Assembly (NCBI GenBank): GCA_029067085.1
Contig: JAIEFE010000017.1
Coordinates: 1-64,000 of the forward strand
Reading direction: 5' to 3'
Length of the DNA: 64,000 nt
Source: Lachnospiraceae bacterium
Lineage (GTDB): Bacteria > Bacillota > Clostridia > Lachnospirales > Lachnospiraceae
Position 1 is the stretch's first letter, and each line of letters opens with the position of its first letter. This document shows, in pieces, positions 34,041 through 42,406 of the stretch. The notes under the pieces are model-generated. The model saw only the letters and a list, made by a program, of their open reading frames with translations. It ran no database searches and was not told the origin of the DNA. The translations under genes and the position numbers were made by a program.

Positions 34041-35318
34041 CTACTCCACGTAATCCGACTTCACGTAGGCGGTCTTGCCATTATACTTGATTTTCGTCCA
34101 GCCGTCGGCCTGTTTCATGATGACTTCCAGCTTGTCTCCCTTATAGGCAGTGGCAATCTTCTCTGAAGTCTCGCTGGCTCCGCTCCTGATCCTGACATTT
34201 TCCTTCACCGTTACCGTGCCTGATGCAGCAGTCTCTTCGGTATCTGTCGATTCTTCCGCCGATGCCGCATCCCTGACTTCCGTCTTTGAGGGTTCCAGAA
34301 AATCGCTCTTGATAAATGCCTCTCCGCCGTTATACTCTACTTTGCTCCAGCCGTTTCCTCTCTCCTCCAGAAGCTTAAAGGTATCGCCAATTGCCGCCTT
34401 ACCAAGCTTATCCGCAGTCTCACTGTCAGAAGTTCTGATATTTACCACATCGGTGGTCTTCACCTCGGTAACCACTGTCTCCAAAGTAGGATTGTCGTCA
34501 GTCGGTGTTTCCTCGCCTTCTGCTCCTTCCTCTGCGTCGCCTTCTCCGCTGTCAATCTGTTCCGTGCCCTCAGCGCGGGCCAGTGTCTCGCCCACATTCT
34601 TCTCAATTTCATCCGTGAGCTCCAGCAGAAAATCCGCCAGTGTACTGTCCTCAACCACCATATCGTTGTAGGCCGCCGTCACCTTGTTATTCAAGTCGAT
34701 CACATCATCCTGGAGCTGCACTTCCCGTATATAACGCCGTTCATTATCGCTCAGCTCACCATCCTGATTGATGTAGAATGAACCGTCCTCCTTCGTGCAA
34801 ACATAGAAGGTATTCAATCCCGGGAGCAGATTGTCGTAATCATAAAACTTTATTTCCGTACTGACAAAGGCAATGTACGTACCTTCGTTGGGTCCCGTTT
34901 TCGTGTAGACTTCAATCGATGCGGACTCTGTATATTTGCTGGTTTCTGCCGCACGCAGCTTCTCCGTGGCATCCATATAGTAGACCATATTACCCATGGT
35001 CTCGGTATCTCCGTCCACCACTGCCTTATAGTAGGTTTCAAAAAACTCATTGATTCCGGAAACCGTATCTTTCTCAAGGGGCACCAACGGCACTTCTTCC
35101 GGCGTTCCATCCGTCTCTGCACCATTATCCTGTGAAACAGCCGACTCCTCCTGTTCCACCTTACGTTTGTTCGCATTGATCGCGATCATGATCGTAAAAC
35201 CCACACAGATTATCAAAATAACAGGCAGTACAATCTTTGAATATCTTATAAGCCATCCCTTCAACGCATCAAACTTCGCCTTCAGGAAGCCCTGTATCGT
35301 ATTGTTTGATGTATTCAT
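34041..35318 (-). CDS. Membrane-anchored protein with two SH3 domains
   Basis: 425 residues. A cytoplasmic start (LKAKFDALKGWLIRYSK) is followed by a single transmembrane helix (IVLPVILIICVGFTIMIAI). An extracellular domain of about 190 residues contains the NTF2-like words FFETYYKAVVDGDTETMGN. Then two bacterial SH3 domains occur near residues 285-345 (VNIRTSDSETADKLGKAAIG) and 362-425 (VRIRSGASETSEKIATAYKG). SH3 domains of this type bind cell-wall peptides, so a wall-sensing or wall-binding role is likely. It lies immediately downstream of tRNA-Arg. Confidence 0.8.
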   Translation of the reverse strand: MNTSNNTIQGFLKAKFDALKGWLIRYSKIVLPVILIICVGFTIMIAINANKRKVEQEESAVSQDNGAETDGTPEEVPLVPLEKDTVSGINEFFETYYKAVVDGDTETMGNMVYYMDATEKLRAAETSKYTESASIEVYTKTGPNEGTYIAFVSTEIKFYDYDNLLPGLNTFYVCTKEDGSFYINQDGELSDNERRYIREVQLQDDVIDLNNKVTAAYNDMVVEDSTLADFLLELTDEIEKNVGETLARAEGTEQIDSGEGDAEEGAEGEETPTDDNPTLETVVTEVKTTDVVNIRTSDSETADKLGKAAIGDTFKLLEERGNGWSKVEYNGGEAFIKSDFLEPSKTEVRDAASAEESTDTEETAASGTVTVKENVRIRSGASETSEKIATAYKGDKLEVIMKQADGWTKIKYNGKTAYVKSDYVE

Positions 35319-35339
35319 CTGTCACAACCTTTCTTAAAA

Positions 35340-35411
35340 TGCACCCGACAGGACTCGAACCTGCATCAAAGGCGTCGGAGGCCTACGTTTTATCCATTAG
35401 ACTACGGGTGC
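35340..35411 (-). tRNA. tRNA-Arg (anticodon CCG)
   Basis: A 72-nt cloverleaf. Acceptor GCACCCG pairs with CGGGTGC, discriminator A. The T arm has GGTTCGAGTCC, and the anticodon loop is CTCCGAC with anticodon CCG, reading codon CGG. CCA is not encoded. A consensus promoter lies upstream. Confidence 0.93.
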
Positions 35412-35467
35412 CCGCTTATCGGTGTATATTTATTACAAATATATTACAAATTTGTTACACCTTTAAC

Positions 35468-35496
35468 ATCATACTACAAGCGGACACACTTGTCAA
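35468..35496 (-). promoter_or_regulatory. Promoter of tRNA-Arg
   Basis: On the minus strand TTGACA (35491-35496) and TATGAT (35468-35473) are exactly 17 bp apart, giving a short leader before the tRNA. The leader contains AT-rich direct repeats with TTACAAAT. Confidence 0.8.
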
Positions 35497-35506
35497 GTAA
35501 TGGCGT

Positions 35507-36394
35507 CTAAGAAATAATTTCCTCGATTTCAGCGTTAACACGGCTGTAGCGATACAGGTTGTAGGAAAGCACCTCCTCCGCCTCCACCTGTGTTCTATTG
35601 ACCTCGCTCACCATCTGTCGGTAGAAGGTATATTCCTGACAGTGATCGTCGGGAAGCAGAAGCACCTCATGCACGGAGCTCGGCAGGATCAGAAGATCGC
35701 AGCCAAATCTTTCCGCAAGTTCCTCCATCCGGCTGGAATAGAGCATGGCGGAGGCTCCAAAACGCTTATCCTTATTAGTCAGGACATACAACGGCAGATC
35801 GTCCTCTCCCTGTACGGTAATCCCTGTCACATCCTCAACCAACTCCCGTATGGAGACCAGAAGCTCCGGCATATCCCGCCTCGCATTTCGCCCGGCCGTG
35901 CGGTAAAGCGACTCGGCATTTTGTTTCCACATCATCATATGCTGTCTGTTGATCGTGATCGAGGCACCCTCCATCACCTCATCCTCCAACGCATAGTAGA
36001 ATACAACGGCCAGATCATGCCAGCGAATGTGCGGCGCATCTTCCAGAAACTTCTTATTTTCCGCAAAACTGACCAGCTTATAAAAGATCCTGTCCTTCAC
36101 GCTGTCATAGTCGTGAAAAAAATCCATGTCCAGATTTAACGCCATAGACTGCTCCTCGTGACAATTTATGATCCTGCCCGCAAGGCTGTCAATCTCCTCA
36201 CCTCTCAAATATTCCTCATAGAGGCCTTCCAGATAGATGGTCGGAAAAACACTGTCCTCCTGCCTGATGATGGCGACTCCCGTCAGCTCCACACCATTAT
36301 TTTTTGTCACATGAATGACTCTGATCTCATATCTGTCCCCCATCTTCTCCTGCAAAGCTTCCACAATATTCTCTACAAATGTTTCAAAATTCAT
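35507..36394 (-). CDS. DUF5688 family protein
   Basis: About 295 residues from an ATG at 36394 (MNFETFVENIVEALQEKMGD) with AAAGGA 5 bases upstream; the longer frame to 36706 only traverses efp. It matches the DUF5688 layout (GIIRQED-type strand, PTIYLEGLYEEYLRGEEID, LYVLTNKDKRFGASAMLYS, DLLILPSSVHEVLLLPDDH). No catalytic motif is recognised and the function is unknown. It follows efp after an intrinsic terminator at 36430-36461, so it may depend on partial readthrough. Confidence 0.7.
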   Translation of the reverse strand: MNFETFVENIVEALQEKMGDRYEIRVIHVTKNNGVELTGVAIIRQEDSVFPTIYLEGLYEEYLRGEEIDSLAGRIINCHEEQSMALNLDMDFFHDYDSVKDRIFYKLVSFAENKKFLEDAPHIRWHDLAVVFYYALEDEVMEGASITINRQHMMMWKQNAESLYRTAGRNARRDMPELLVSIRELVEDVTGITVQGEDDLPLYVLTNKDKRFGASAMLYSSRMEELAERFGCDLLILPSSVHEVLLLPDDHCQEYTFYRQMVSEVNRTQVEAEEVLSYNLYRYSRVNAEIEEIIS

Positions 36395-36429
36395 ATGATC
36401 CTTTCCCATTCTCTCCATGGCAAATAGAA

Positions 36430-36461
36430 AAGACAATACAGACTTTCGTCCGTATTGTCTT
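36430..36461 (-). terminator. Terminator after efp
   Basis: AAGACAATACAGAC and GTCCGTATTGTCTT pair with one mismatch and a 4-nt loop; the minus strand continues with TTTTCTATTTG. It lies between efp and the DUF5688 gene. Confidence 0.75.
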
Positions 36462-36486
36462 ATGGGCTTTAGGATATTGCGTTTTC

Positions 36487-37044
36487 TTATACTCTGGACA
36501 GATACTCGCCTGTTCTGGTATCGATCTTGATCACCTCGCCGTTGTCCACAAACAGGGGCACCATAACCTTTGCGCCGGTCTCCACGATGGCGGGCTTGGT
36601 CGCACCGGTTGCGGTATCGCCCTTGAAACCGGGCTCTGTCTCTGTGATCTGAAGTTCCACGAACAGCGGCGGCTCGATCGCGAACACATTGCCGTTGTAG
36701 GAACACATCTTAACCATCTCATTCTCTTTCACAAACTTCAAGGCATCCCCTACCGCATCCGCATTCAGCGCGATCTGGTCGTAGGTCTCCGTATCCATGA
36801 AATTGTACAGATCTCCGTCCGAATATAAGTACTGCATGTCCTTTCTGTCAATACGCGCCTGAGGGCATTTCTCGGTAGGACGGAAGGTTTTTTCAACCAC
36901 GCCTCCATTGATGATATTCTTCAGCTTCGTTCTGACAAAGGCTGCGCCCTTGCCGGGTTTTACGTGCTGGAACTCGATTATCTGATAAACATTACCCTCA
37001 AACTCGATGGTAATGCCGTTTCTGAAATCACCCGCTGATACCAT
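36487..37044 (-). CDS. efp: Elongation factor P
   Basis: 185 residues with the three EF-P beta-domains. The tip loop is KPGKGAAF with Lys32, the residue that is modified or carries the activity; in Firmicutes EF-P stimulates peptide-bond formation at polyproline stretches. Domain 2 has [20 protein letters not shown] and the C-terminal OB domain has [20 protein letters not shown]. It is the fifth gene of the run yqeG-aroE-aroK-aroQ-efp, 61 bases after aroQ. Confidence 0.96.
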   Translation of the reverse strand: MVSAGDFRNGITIEFEGNVYQIIEFQHVKPGKGAAFVRTKLKNIINGGVVEKTFRPTEKCPQARIDRKDMQYLYSDGDLYNFMDTETYDQIALNADAVGDALKFVKENEMVKMCSYNGNVFAIEPPLFVELQITETEPGFKGDTATGATKPAIVETGAKVMVPLFVDNGEVIKIDTRTGEYLSRV

Positions 37045-37105
37045 AATCTAATTTCCTCCTAAGTCTTCACAAATATAATTCTTTTCTAGTGTATACTAAA
37101 AAGCT

Positions 37106-37555
37106 TTATTTTTCAACCTCTTTCGGAAAATTTTCCAAGATGTAGTCGATCGCCTGCAGATAGCCGTCCAGCCCCTGCCCGTAAATCTGCCTGTCGCAGA
37201 CCGGTGCCGTCACCGAAACTCTGCGAAATTCTTCCCGCTCCATAATGTTTGAAATGTGAATCTCCACTTTGGGCACGGTAATGCTCGCCAGAGCGTCTCT
37301 GATCGCATAGCTGTAGTGTGTGAAAGCGCCCGGATTGATCACGATGCCCTCCGTACCGTCAAAGTAGGCGTCCTGAAGCCTGTCGATGATCGCTCCCTCG
37401 TGGTTACTCTGAAACACCTCTATGGTGCAGCTCGTCTCCTCCCCTTTCTTCGCGATCATCTGCAGCAGATCGTCATAGTCCTGCGTTCCATACACACTCT
37501 TTTCCCGAATTCCCAGAAAGTTCAGATTCGGCCCGTTGATCACCAGTAATTTCAT
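37106..37555 (-). CDS. aroQ: 3-dehydroquinate dehydratase, type II
   Basis: 149 residues from the ATG at 37555 (MKLLVINGPNLNFLGIREKS), after GGAAAGGAGAG. The hallmarks are GPNLNFLG, the Tyr near YGTQDYDDLL, NHEGAIIDRLQDA, VINPGAFTHYSYAIRDAL and VEIHISNI. It dehydrates 3-dehydroquinate in the shikimate pathway and acts as a dodecamer in this family. It lies next to aroK and aroE and so completes three adjacent shikimate steps. Confidence 0.95.
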   Translation of the reverse strand: MKLLVINGPNLNFLGIREKSVYGTQDYDDLLQMIAKKGEETSCTIEVFQSNHEGAIIDRLQDAYFDGTEGIVINPGAFTHYSYAIRDALASITVPKVEIHISNIMEREEFRRVSVTAPVCDRQIYGQGLDGYLQAIDYILENFPKEVEK

Positions 37556-37589
37556 TGTTCTCTCCTTTCCGCAAGGCATTCTTTCTTCT

Positions 37590-38096
37590 CTACTTTACCT
37601 TCTCTTCTATCTCATTTAAAATCTCCTCAAAGCTTTTGCCGTCTACCGCGATCACCTCATCCGCCGCTGCCCGGTAACAGGGATCTCTCTCCTGTAAAAG
37701 CTTCTCTATTCTCGACAGAGGATCATCCACCTGCAAAAGCGGTCTTGTGGTATCATCCTTCACTCTCTCATAGATCGTCTCACCCTTCGCCCGTAGATAA
37801 AACACCTGCCCCAATTCATGCAGAAGCCGTCTGTTTTCCTCCCGCACAGGCAGACCGCCGCCCACCGAAATGATCTGATTATTTGTAGTTTCTATCAGCT
37901 TTCGCAGGCATTCCGTCTCCCGGTCTCTGAAATAGGGTTCACCGTCAGCGGCAAAGATTTCGGATATGGTCCTCTTTTCCTCTCTCTCGATTTCTTTATC
38001 CGTATCTATGATCGCACGGCGCAGGCGATAGGACAGTTTCAGGCCTACCGTTGTCTTTCCGCAGCCCATAAAACCGATCAGTATCACATTTCCCAT
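37590..38096 (-). CDS. aroK: Shikimate kinase
   Basis: 168 residues from an ATG at 38096 with GAGGAAT upstream; the ATG at 38108 has no site. P-loop GFMGCGKTTVG, shikimate-binding DTDKEIE and FRDRETECLR, then GGGLPVREENR and the lid Arg in DDTTRPLL. It phosphorylates shikimate with ATP. It lies 23 bases after aroE and 35 before aroQ in one operon. Confidence 0.95.
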   Translation of the reverse strand: MGNVILIGFMGCGKTTVGLKLSYRLRRAIIDTDKEIEREEKRTISEIFAADGEPYFRDRETECLRKLIETTNNQIISVGGGLPVREENRRLLHELGQVFYLRAKGETIYERVKDDTTRPLLQVDDPLSRIEKLLQERDPCYRAAADEVIAVDGKSFEEILNEIEEKVK

Positions 38097-38118
38097 AACA
38101 TTCCTCATTCGTTCGCTT

Positions 38119-38982
38119 TTATAATACAGCGCTTTTCAAGCTCTCGTAAATAATCTGCGCCTCTTTCTCAGGCACATCCACACCGTTCCACAGCTCGTAA
38201 GCGATGATTCCCTGATATAACAGCATCTTCAGGCCGTTATACGCTCTGCCGCCATGGGCTTTCACAAGCTGCATGAATTTTGTCTCCCACGGGTTGTAGA
38301 TGAGGTCAAATCCTGTGTGGACCTTCTCGTAAAATGCATCATCGGCGATCACCACATCCTCATCGTTTGGAGAAAGTCCTACGGAGGTTCCCTGTATCGC
38401 CAGATACCTGCCCTCCGGAATCGCCGTGTGATCCGCAAGCTTCATAGGACATATCGCTTCTCTGCCCACGAAGGCGTTGACTTCCTCCGCTACCGTCTCC
38501 GCCTTATCCTGTGTGCGATTTAACAGATATACCTTCTCTGCGCCTTTTGACGCACACAGCCAGGCGACCGCGCGGGCTGCACCGCCTGCACCCAGCAGGA
38601 TGATCTGCTCTCCCGCAATCTTGATACTCTCCGACGCCATCGCCCGGTAGAGCCCCTCCATATCTGTATTGTAGCCCTTGTAGCTCTCTGCTGTTCTCAC
38701 CAGCGTGTTGACTGCACCGATATTTCGCGCCAGCTCATCAATCTCAGAAAGGTGGGCAATGACATCGCTCTTATAGGGAACCGTCACGTTAAGCCCCAGA
38801 ATATTTAAGGCATATGCACCCCTGACCGCCTCCGCCAGCTTCCCCTGCTCCACATGGAAAGGCATATACACCAGCTCCTGCCCAAGTCTTGCCGCCAGCG
38901 TGTTGTGGATCAGCGGTGACAGAGTGTGTTCCACGGGATTGCCTATCAGTCCGCAGGTTCTCGTCCTACCGTTTATGTTCAT
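38119..38982 (-). CDS. aroE: Shikimate dehydrogenase
   Basis: 287 residues. The substrate domain has VEHTLSPLIHNTLAARLG and LGLNVTVPYKSDV (catalytic Lys), and the NADP domain has the LLGAGGAARAVAW glycine motif and NRTQDKAE after strand 2. It reduces 3-dehydroshikimate to shikimate. Its start overlaps the yqeG end by 17 bases, so it is coupled to that gene. Confidence 0.95.
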   Translation of the reverse strand: MNINGRTRTCGLIGNPVEHTLSPLIHNTLAARLGQELVYMPFHVEQGKLAEAVRGAYALNILGLNVTVPYKSDVIAHLSEIDELARNIGAVNTLVRTAESYKGYNTDMEGLYRAMASESIKIAGEQIILLGAGGAARAVAWLCASKGAEKVYLLNRTQDKAETVAEEVNAFVGREAICPMKLADHTAIPEGRYLAIQGTSVGLSPNDEDVVIADDAFYEKVHTGFDLIYNPWETKFMQLVKAHGGRAYNGLKMLLYQGIIAYELWNGVDVPEKEAQIIYESLKSAVL

Positions 38983-39511
38983 CTGTCTTTTCCTCCCATG
39001 CCTGTCCTGTCTGATTTTTCAGAGAGCGCCTGTAAAAAAACAATACGATCCATTCCAACCGCCTTTTCAGGACGATCTGAATCTCCTCCTTGGGGTGGAT
39101 AGGCTTGACCAGATAAGTCAATATTCCTGTTCGTTTTGCACCCCACACGTCCGTAAAAAGCTGATCTCCCACAAAGAAAGTCGTCTCCGGCGTGGTACCC
39201 ATCAGCTCCATAGCCCTGCAATATCCTTTTTTCCCCGGTTTTCCCGCCTTGTAGAGATAATGTGAATGAACCTTATCGTTAAAGCTTTTCACCCGCGGTT
39301 CCTTGTTGTTCGACAAAAGCACACTCTCAAGACCGATCCCGCGAAGTCTCTCAAACAGCGCAATGCTCCTTTCGTCCGCCGGCGCTCCATGAGGCACCAA
39401 TGTGTTGTCTATGTCAAAGATCACACCACGAAAGCCTTGCCGGTACAGTCCCTCATAATCGACTTCGTAAGCGGAATCCAGATATTCATCCGGGTAAAAA
39501 CGCTGCAGCAT
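38966..39511 (-). CDS. yqeG: YqeG-family HAD-IIIA phosphatase
   Basis: 181 residues. HAD motif I is GVIFDIDNTLVPHG, motif II is SVLLSNN, the Lys and motif IV region read KAGKPGKKGYCRAMEL and FFVGDQLFTDVWGAKR. Firmicutes YqeG lies near the shikimate genes and has an undetermined substrate. It is the first gene of the shikimate operon here, overlapping aroE by 17 bases. Confidence 0.9.
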   Translation of the reverse strand: MLQRFYPDEYLDSAYEVDYEGLYRQGFRGVIFDIDNTLVPHGAPADERSIALFERLRGIGLESVLLSNNKEPRVKSFNDKVHSHYLYKAGKPGKKGYCRAMELMGTTPETTFFVGDQLFTDVWGAKRTGILTYLVKPIHPKEEIQIVLKRRLEWIVLFFYRRSLKNQTGQAWEEKTDEHKR

Positions 39512-39552
39512 GAAAATTCTCCTTTATCTATTTACGGCTACTCCATCATAAC

Positions 39553-39625
39553 GAATCGAGCGCCCGCGCACTCGATTCAGAGAATGCTGCGCATTCTCCT
39601 TCAATATTCTACTCTGTCGCATTTT
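39553..39625. repeat. Double-hairpin intergenic element, copy A
   Basis: A first stem GAATCGAG/CTCGATTC is followed by a second stem GAGAATGC-TGC-GCATTCTC (39580-39598) and then a tail with TACTCTGTCGCA. Copy B at 42265-42330 has the same plan and the same second stem and tail. It occupies the gap before the shikimate operon. Confidence 0.7.
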
Positions 39626-39640
39626 TCGAATATTCAACAA

Positions 39641-39670
39641 AACACCCCGCCATAAGGCAAGGTGTTTTTA
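39641..39670. terminator. Bidirectional terminator after nrdR
   Basis: AACACC and GGTGTT pair, with an inner GCC/GGC pair, and T-runs follow on both strands. It lies 46 bases past the nrdR stop. A second perfect hairpin GCGGTAC-TAT-GTACCGC (39672-39688) lies between it and nrdR. Confidence 0.78.
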
Positions 39671-39711
39671 TGCGGTACTATGTACCGCGGTTCCCCGCTC
39701 TGTGCCGGAGC

Positions 39712-40164
39712 TTACTTGTCCAACACTTTCTTAAGCTCCTCCATAAAGGTATTGATATCCTTAAACTCCCGATAGACAGATGCAAATCTGACGTAAGCCA
39801 CAGCCTCTAAATCCTTGAGCTTATTCATGACCAGCTCACCGATCACCTGACTGGGGATCTCCTTCTCTTCCCTGTTGAAGATCTCTGTCTCCACCGCATC
39901 CACCAGCTGATTGATCTGATTCGCGCTGATAGGCCTCTTGTGGCAGGCTCTGAGAACACCCGCCTCAATCTTGGAACGATCGTAGGTCTCCCTGTTATTA
40001 TCTTTCTTGATGACAATGAGCGGTATGGTCTCCACTTTCTCATAAGTAGTAAAGCGCTTATCACACTCGTCGCAGACACGTCTCCTGCGGATGGAGCTGT
40101 TGTCCTCCGCCGGCCTGCTGTCTATGACTCTGGTATTCTCATGGCCACAAAATGGACATTTCAT
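39712..40164 (-). CDS. nrdR: Ribonucleotide-reductase repressor NrdR
   Basis: 150 residues. The N-terminal zinc ribbon has CPFC (Cys 3 and 6) and CDEC (about 31 and 34). The ATP-cone follows (VIKKDNNRETYDRSKIEAGV, RPISANQINQLVDAVETEI). NrdR senses ATP/dATP and represses nrd promoters at NrdR boxes. The length and motifs are complete. Confidence 0.96.
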   Translation of the reverse strand: MKCPFCGHENTRVIDSRPAEDNSSIRRRRVCDECDKRFTTYEKVETIPLIVIKKDNNRETYDRSKIEAGVLRACHKRPISANQINQLVDAVETEIFNREEKEIPSQVIGELVMNKLKDLEAVAYVRFASVYREFKDINTFMEELKKVLDK

Positions 40165-40272
40165 CCCGGATATCCTCCTTATCCCCCTGTACTGATACAG
40201 TCCTCAATATGATTATTATAGGGGAAAAAGAGCATTATGTCAACTACTTTATGGAAACCATTCTCCAGGCTG

Positions 40273-40506
40273 CTAAAGGCAGAGATCCACCACGATAATA
40301 TCCGGTCCGATCTTTTTGATATCTTTATAACATATCACATAGTCAGGCGAATTCCCGAACAGACTGCACCACTTGTTCTCTCCCGGAATGATCAGCTTAC
40401 AGATCTGCCCCGTACACTCATCAAATTCCAGATCGCATACTCTGCCCAGACATTCACAATTCCTCAGATTGATGACTTTCTTTTTCTTTAATTCCGAAAA
40501 AAGCAT
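40273..40506 (-). CDS. ylmC: YlmC/YmxH-family sporulation protein
   Basis: 77 residues from an ATG at 40506, with GGAGG 5 bases upstream; an earlier in-frame TTG is less likely. The PRC-barrel-like pattern is LRNCECLGRVCDLEFDECTG, then LIIPGENKWCSLFGNSPDY and YKDIKKIGPDIIVV. The family is common in spore-formers and its members are linked to sporulation; the biochemical role is not defined. It is on the minus strand just ahead of nrdR. Confidence 0.85.
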   Translation of the reverse strand: MLFSELKKKKVINLRNCECLGRVCDLEFDECTGQICKLIIPGENKWCSLFGNSPDYVICYKDIKKIGPDIIVVDLCL

Positions 40507-40567
40507 GGGAACCTCCAAAGGAGGGCTTACTACATCTTATGCACTCTCCCCGAAAAAGGTGCCATCA

Positions 40568-41317
40568 TCACTGAACCTGCACGTAGTCCGCATAAACATA
40601 ACCATACTCATAGTCCGGCTCATTCGGAAGCAGGATTCGATACCACATACCGCCCTCCACAGCTTCCGTGTACTCATAAGTCTCTCCGGCCTTCGCTTTG
40701 GTAATGACGGTCGTTCCGTCCGTGCTCGGATTGTCTCTGATATTTACGGCCGCAGTCGTGACAAGGGTTCCGCCCGTCTGCACCTCTTCCGGCCCGGCAT
40801 CTTCTTCCGGTCCCTCTAAAAGTTCCTGGCCGCCTCCGGGCTCTTCGTTCTGCCCGCTGTCTCCGGCATCCTCTTCCGCCGACTGCTCCTTCGCTATCTT
40901 ATCATAGTCCTTGGGCATATATCGCCTGTACAAGTTGTAGCCGAGAACCGCCAGAATCACCAGCAGAATACAGCCAACCGCGACAGTCATGATGGAGAGG
41001 ATATCCACGCTTTCCTCCTCATCATCCTCGTAATCATCTTCGTCTTCATCCTCCCAATCCCTGGGTTTTGGGGGCGCCTGTTTCCTTTTCGGCGGCGGTG
41101 CCGGATTTGCCTTTTTTCTCGGCACATCCTCCGAAACCGTTTTTTTCACACGACGTTCCCCGGTCACCTCTGAGCCACACCCCGGGCAGAATTTCACACC
41201 CTCTCTGAGTGTCTCTCCGCACTCGGGACAACGTCTCTTTCTTATGATCTTCGCGCCGCATCCCGGACAGAACTGATCCGTATCCGTAAGGCGCGTACCG
41301 CAATCAGGACATACCAT
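40568..41317 (-). CDS. Zinc-ribbon membrane protein with C-terminal SH3 domain
   Basis: 249 residues. Three CxxC pairs of tandem zinc ribbons are seen (CPDCGTRLTDTDQFCPGCG, CPECGETLREGVKFCPGCG). A Lys/Pro-rich then acidic stretch and one transmembrane helix (IMTVAVGCILLVILAVLGYN) follow. The extracellular part ends with an SH3 domain (VNIRDNPSTDGTTVITKAKA, YEYGYVYADYVQV). Such proteins are common in Clostridia, and a cell-surface sensing role is likely but not proven. Confidence 0.82.
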   Translation of the reverse strand: MVCPDCGTRLTDTDQFCPGCGAKIIRKRRCPECGETLREGVKFCPGCGSEVTGERRVKKTVSEDVPRKKANPAPPPKRKQAPPKPRDWEDEDEDDYEDDEEESVDILSIMTVAVGCILLVILAVLGYNLYRRYMPKDYDKIAKEQSAEEDAGDSGQNEEPGGGQELLEGPEEDAGPEEVQTGGTLVTTAAVNIRDNPSTDGTTVITKAKAGETYEYTEAVEGGMWYRILLPNEPDYEYGYVYADYVQVQ

Positions 41318-41418
41318 AGCTCTCTCTCCTCATTCTTACTTTCCATCTATCTTTAGAATTGTATCAAAAAACTCGACTTTTGTAAAATCTTATCCCAAAT
41401 ATTTTCCTTAATATTTTT

Positions 41419-41448
41419 TGAATAATTTCCCGCCGGCTGCGCATCCTT
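41419..41448 (+). promoter_or_regulatory. Sigma-F/G-type promoter of sigG
   Basis: TGAATA (41419-41424) and CATCCTT (41442-41448) are 17 bp apart. The consensus for sigma-G and the related sigma-F is TGAATA then CATACTA at this spacing. The -35 is exact and the -10 has two changes. Confidence 0.6.
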
Positions 41449-41482
41449 GATAAAAAACCCCACACGAAAGGCTGGTAGCGTT

Positions 41483-42262
41483 ATGATACAAGGCAAGGTA
41501 GAAATCTGCGGCGTAAACACCTCAAAACTCCCTCTTCTCAAAAATGCGGAAAAGGAGGAGCTTTTCAAACGGATCGAAGCAGGCGATCAGGAGGCCCGGA
41601 TGGCCTATATCAACGGCAATCTCCGCCTTGTTTTAAGCGTCATCAAACGGTTTCATTCCAGCAGCGAAAACGTGGACGACCTCTTCCAGATCGGCTGCGT
41701 CGGGCTGATCAAAGCAATTGACAACTTTGACAGCACATTGAATGTAAAGTTTTCCACCTATGCCGTGCCGATGATCGTAGGGGAGATCCGCCGCTATCTC
41801 CGTGACGCCAACTCCATCCGCGTATCCCGCTCTCTCAAGGACACCGCCTATAAGGCCATCTACGCCAGAGAACACCTGACCCGCACCAATTCCAGAGAAC
41901 CTACCGTCACGGAGATCGCCACCGAGATCGGCATTCCCAAGGAGGATATCGTCTACGCTTTAGACGCCATTCAGAGCCCTTTAAGCCTCTATGAACCCGT
42001 CTATACAGACGGTGGTGACACCCTCTATGTGATGGACCAGATCAGCGACAAGAAAAATGGAGAGGAGACCTGGGTGGAACACATTTCCCTGACGGAGGCT
42101 ATGAAAAAACTCACCCAAAGAGAGTACGAGATCATTTCCCTGCGCTTCTTCGAGGGAAAAACCCAGATGGAGGTGGCGGAAAAGATCGGCATATCTCAAG
42201 CTCAGGTCTCAAGACTTGAAAAAAATGCGCTCAAGACCATGCGGCTGTATCTGACGGCATAA
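41483..42262 (+). CDS. sigG: Sporulation sigma factor SigG
   Basis: 259 residues from the ATG at 41483 (MIQGKVEICGVNTSKLPLLK), the start characteristic of sigma-G. Region 2 is NLRLVLSVIKRFHSSSENVD and DLFQIGCVGLIKAIDNFDST; region 3 is around RVSRSLKDTAYKAIYA; region 4 is LTQREYEIISLRFFEGKTQM and VSRLEKNALKTMR. It directs late forespore transcription. It is on the plus strand, divergent from the zinc-ribbon protein, and near the spoIIGA-sigE pair. A sigma-F/G-type promoter precedes it. Confidence 0.95.
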   Translation: MIQGKVEICGVNTSKLPLLKNAEKEELFKRIEAGDQEARMAYINGNLRLVLSVIKRFHSSSENVDDLFQIGCVGLIKAIDNFDSTLNVKFSTYAVPMIVGEIRRYLRDANSIRVSRSLKDTAYKAIYAREHLTRTNSREPTVTEIATEIGIPKEDIVYALDAIQSPLSLYEPVYTDGGDTLYVMDQISDKKNGEETWVEHISLTEAMKKLTQREYEIISLRFFEGKTQMEVAEKIGISQAQVSRLEKNALKTMRLYLTA

Positions 42263-42264
42263 CC

Positions 42265-42330
42265 AATTGTCGCTCGGCAGCGACAATTAAGAGAATGCTC
42301 CGCATTCTCCTCAAATGCTTTACACTGTCG
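42265..42330. repeat. Double-hairpin intergenic element, copy B
   Basis: A first stem AATTGTCGCT-CGGC-AGCGACAATT (42265-42288) is followed by GAGAATGC-TCC-GCATTCTC (42291-42309) and the tail TTTACACTGTCGCA. The second stem and tail match copy A at 39553, and the plan matches the tandem repeat at 10903. It begins immediately after the sigG stop and may also terminate sigG. Confidence 0.7.
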
Positions 42331-42353
42331 CAACTCTTAAATGATATAAAAAA

Positions 42354-42382
42354 CAGCGAGACAAACAAAAGTTGTCTCGCTG
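42354..42382 (-). terminator. Terminator of the receiver/HD-GYP/GGDEF gene
   Basis: CAGCGAGACAA and TTGTCTCGCTG form a perfect 11-bp stem with a 7-nt loop, followed on the minus strand by six T. Confidence 0.88.
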
Positions 42383-42406
42383 TCCATATCCAGACTCATT
42401 TTATGC

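Noticed and set aside
35507-36706. Long N-terminal extension of the DUF5688 protein
   Set aside because: The first 104 codons are the Arg-rich antisense of nothing conserved and run through efp; a good start exists at 36394.
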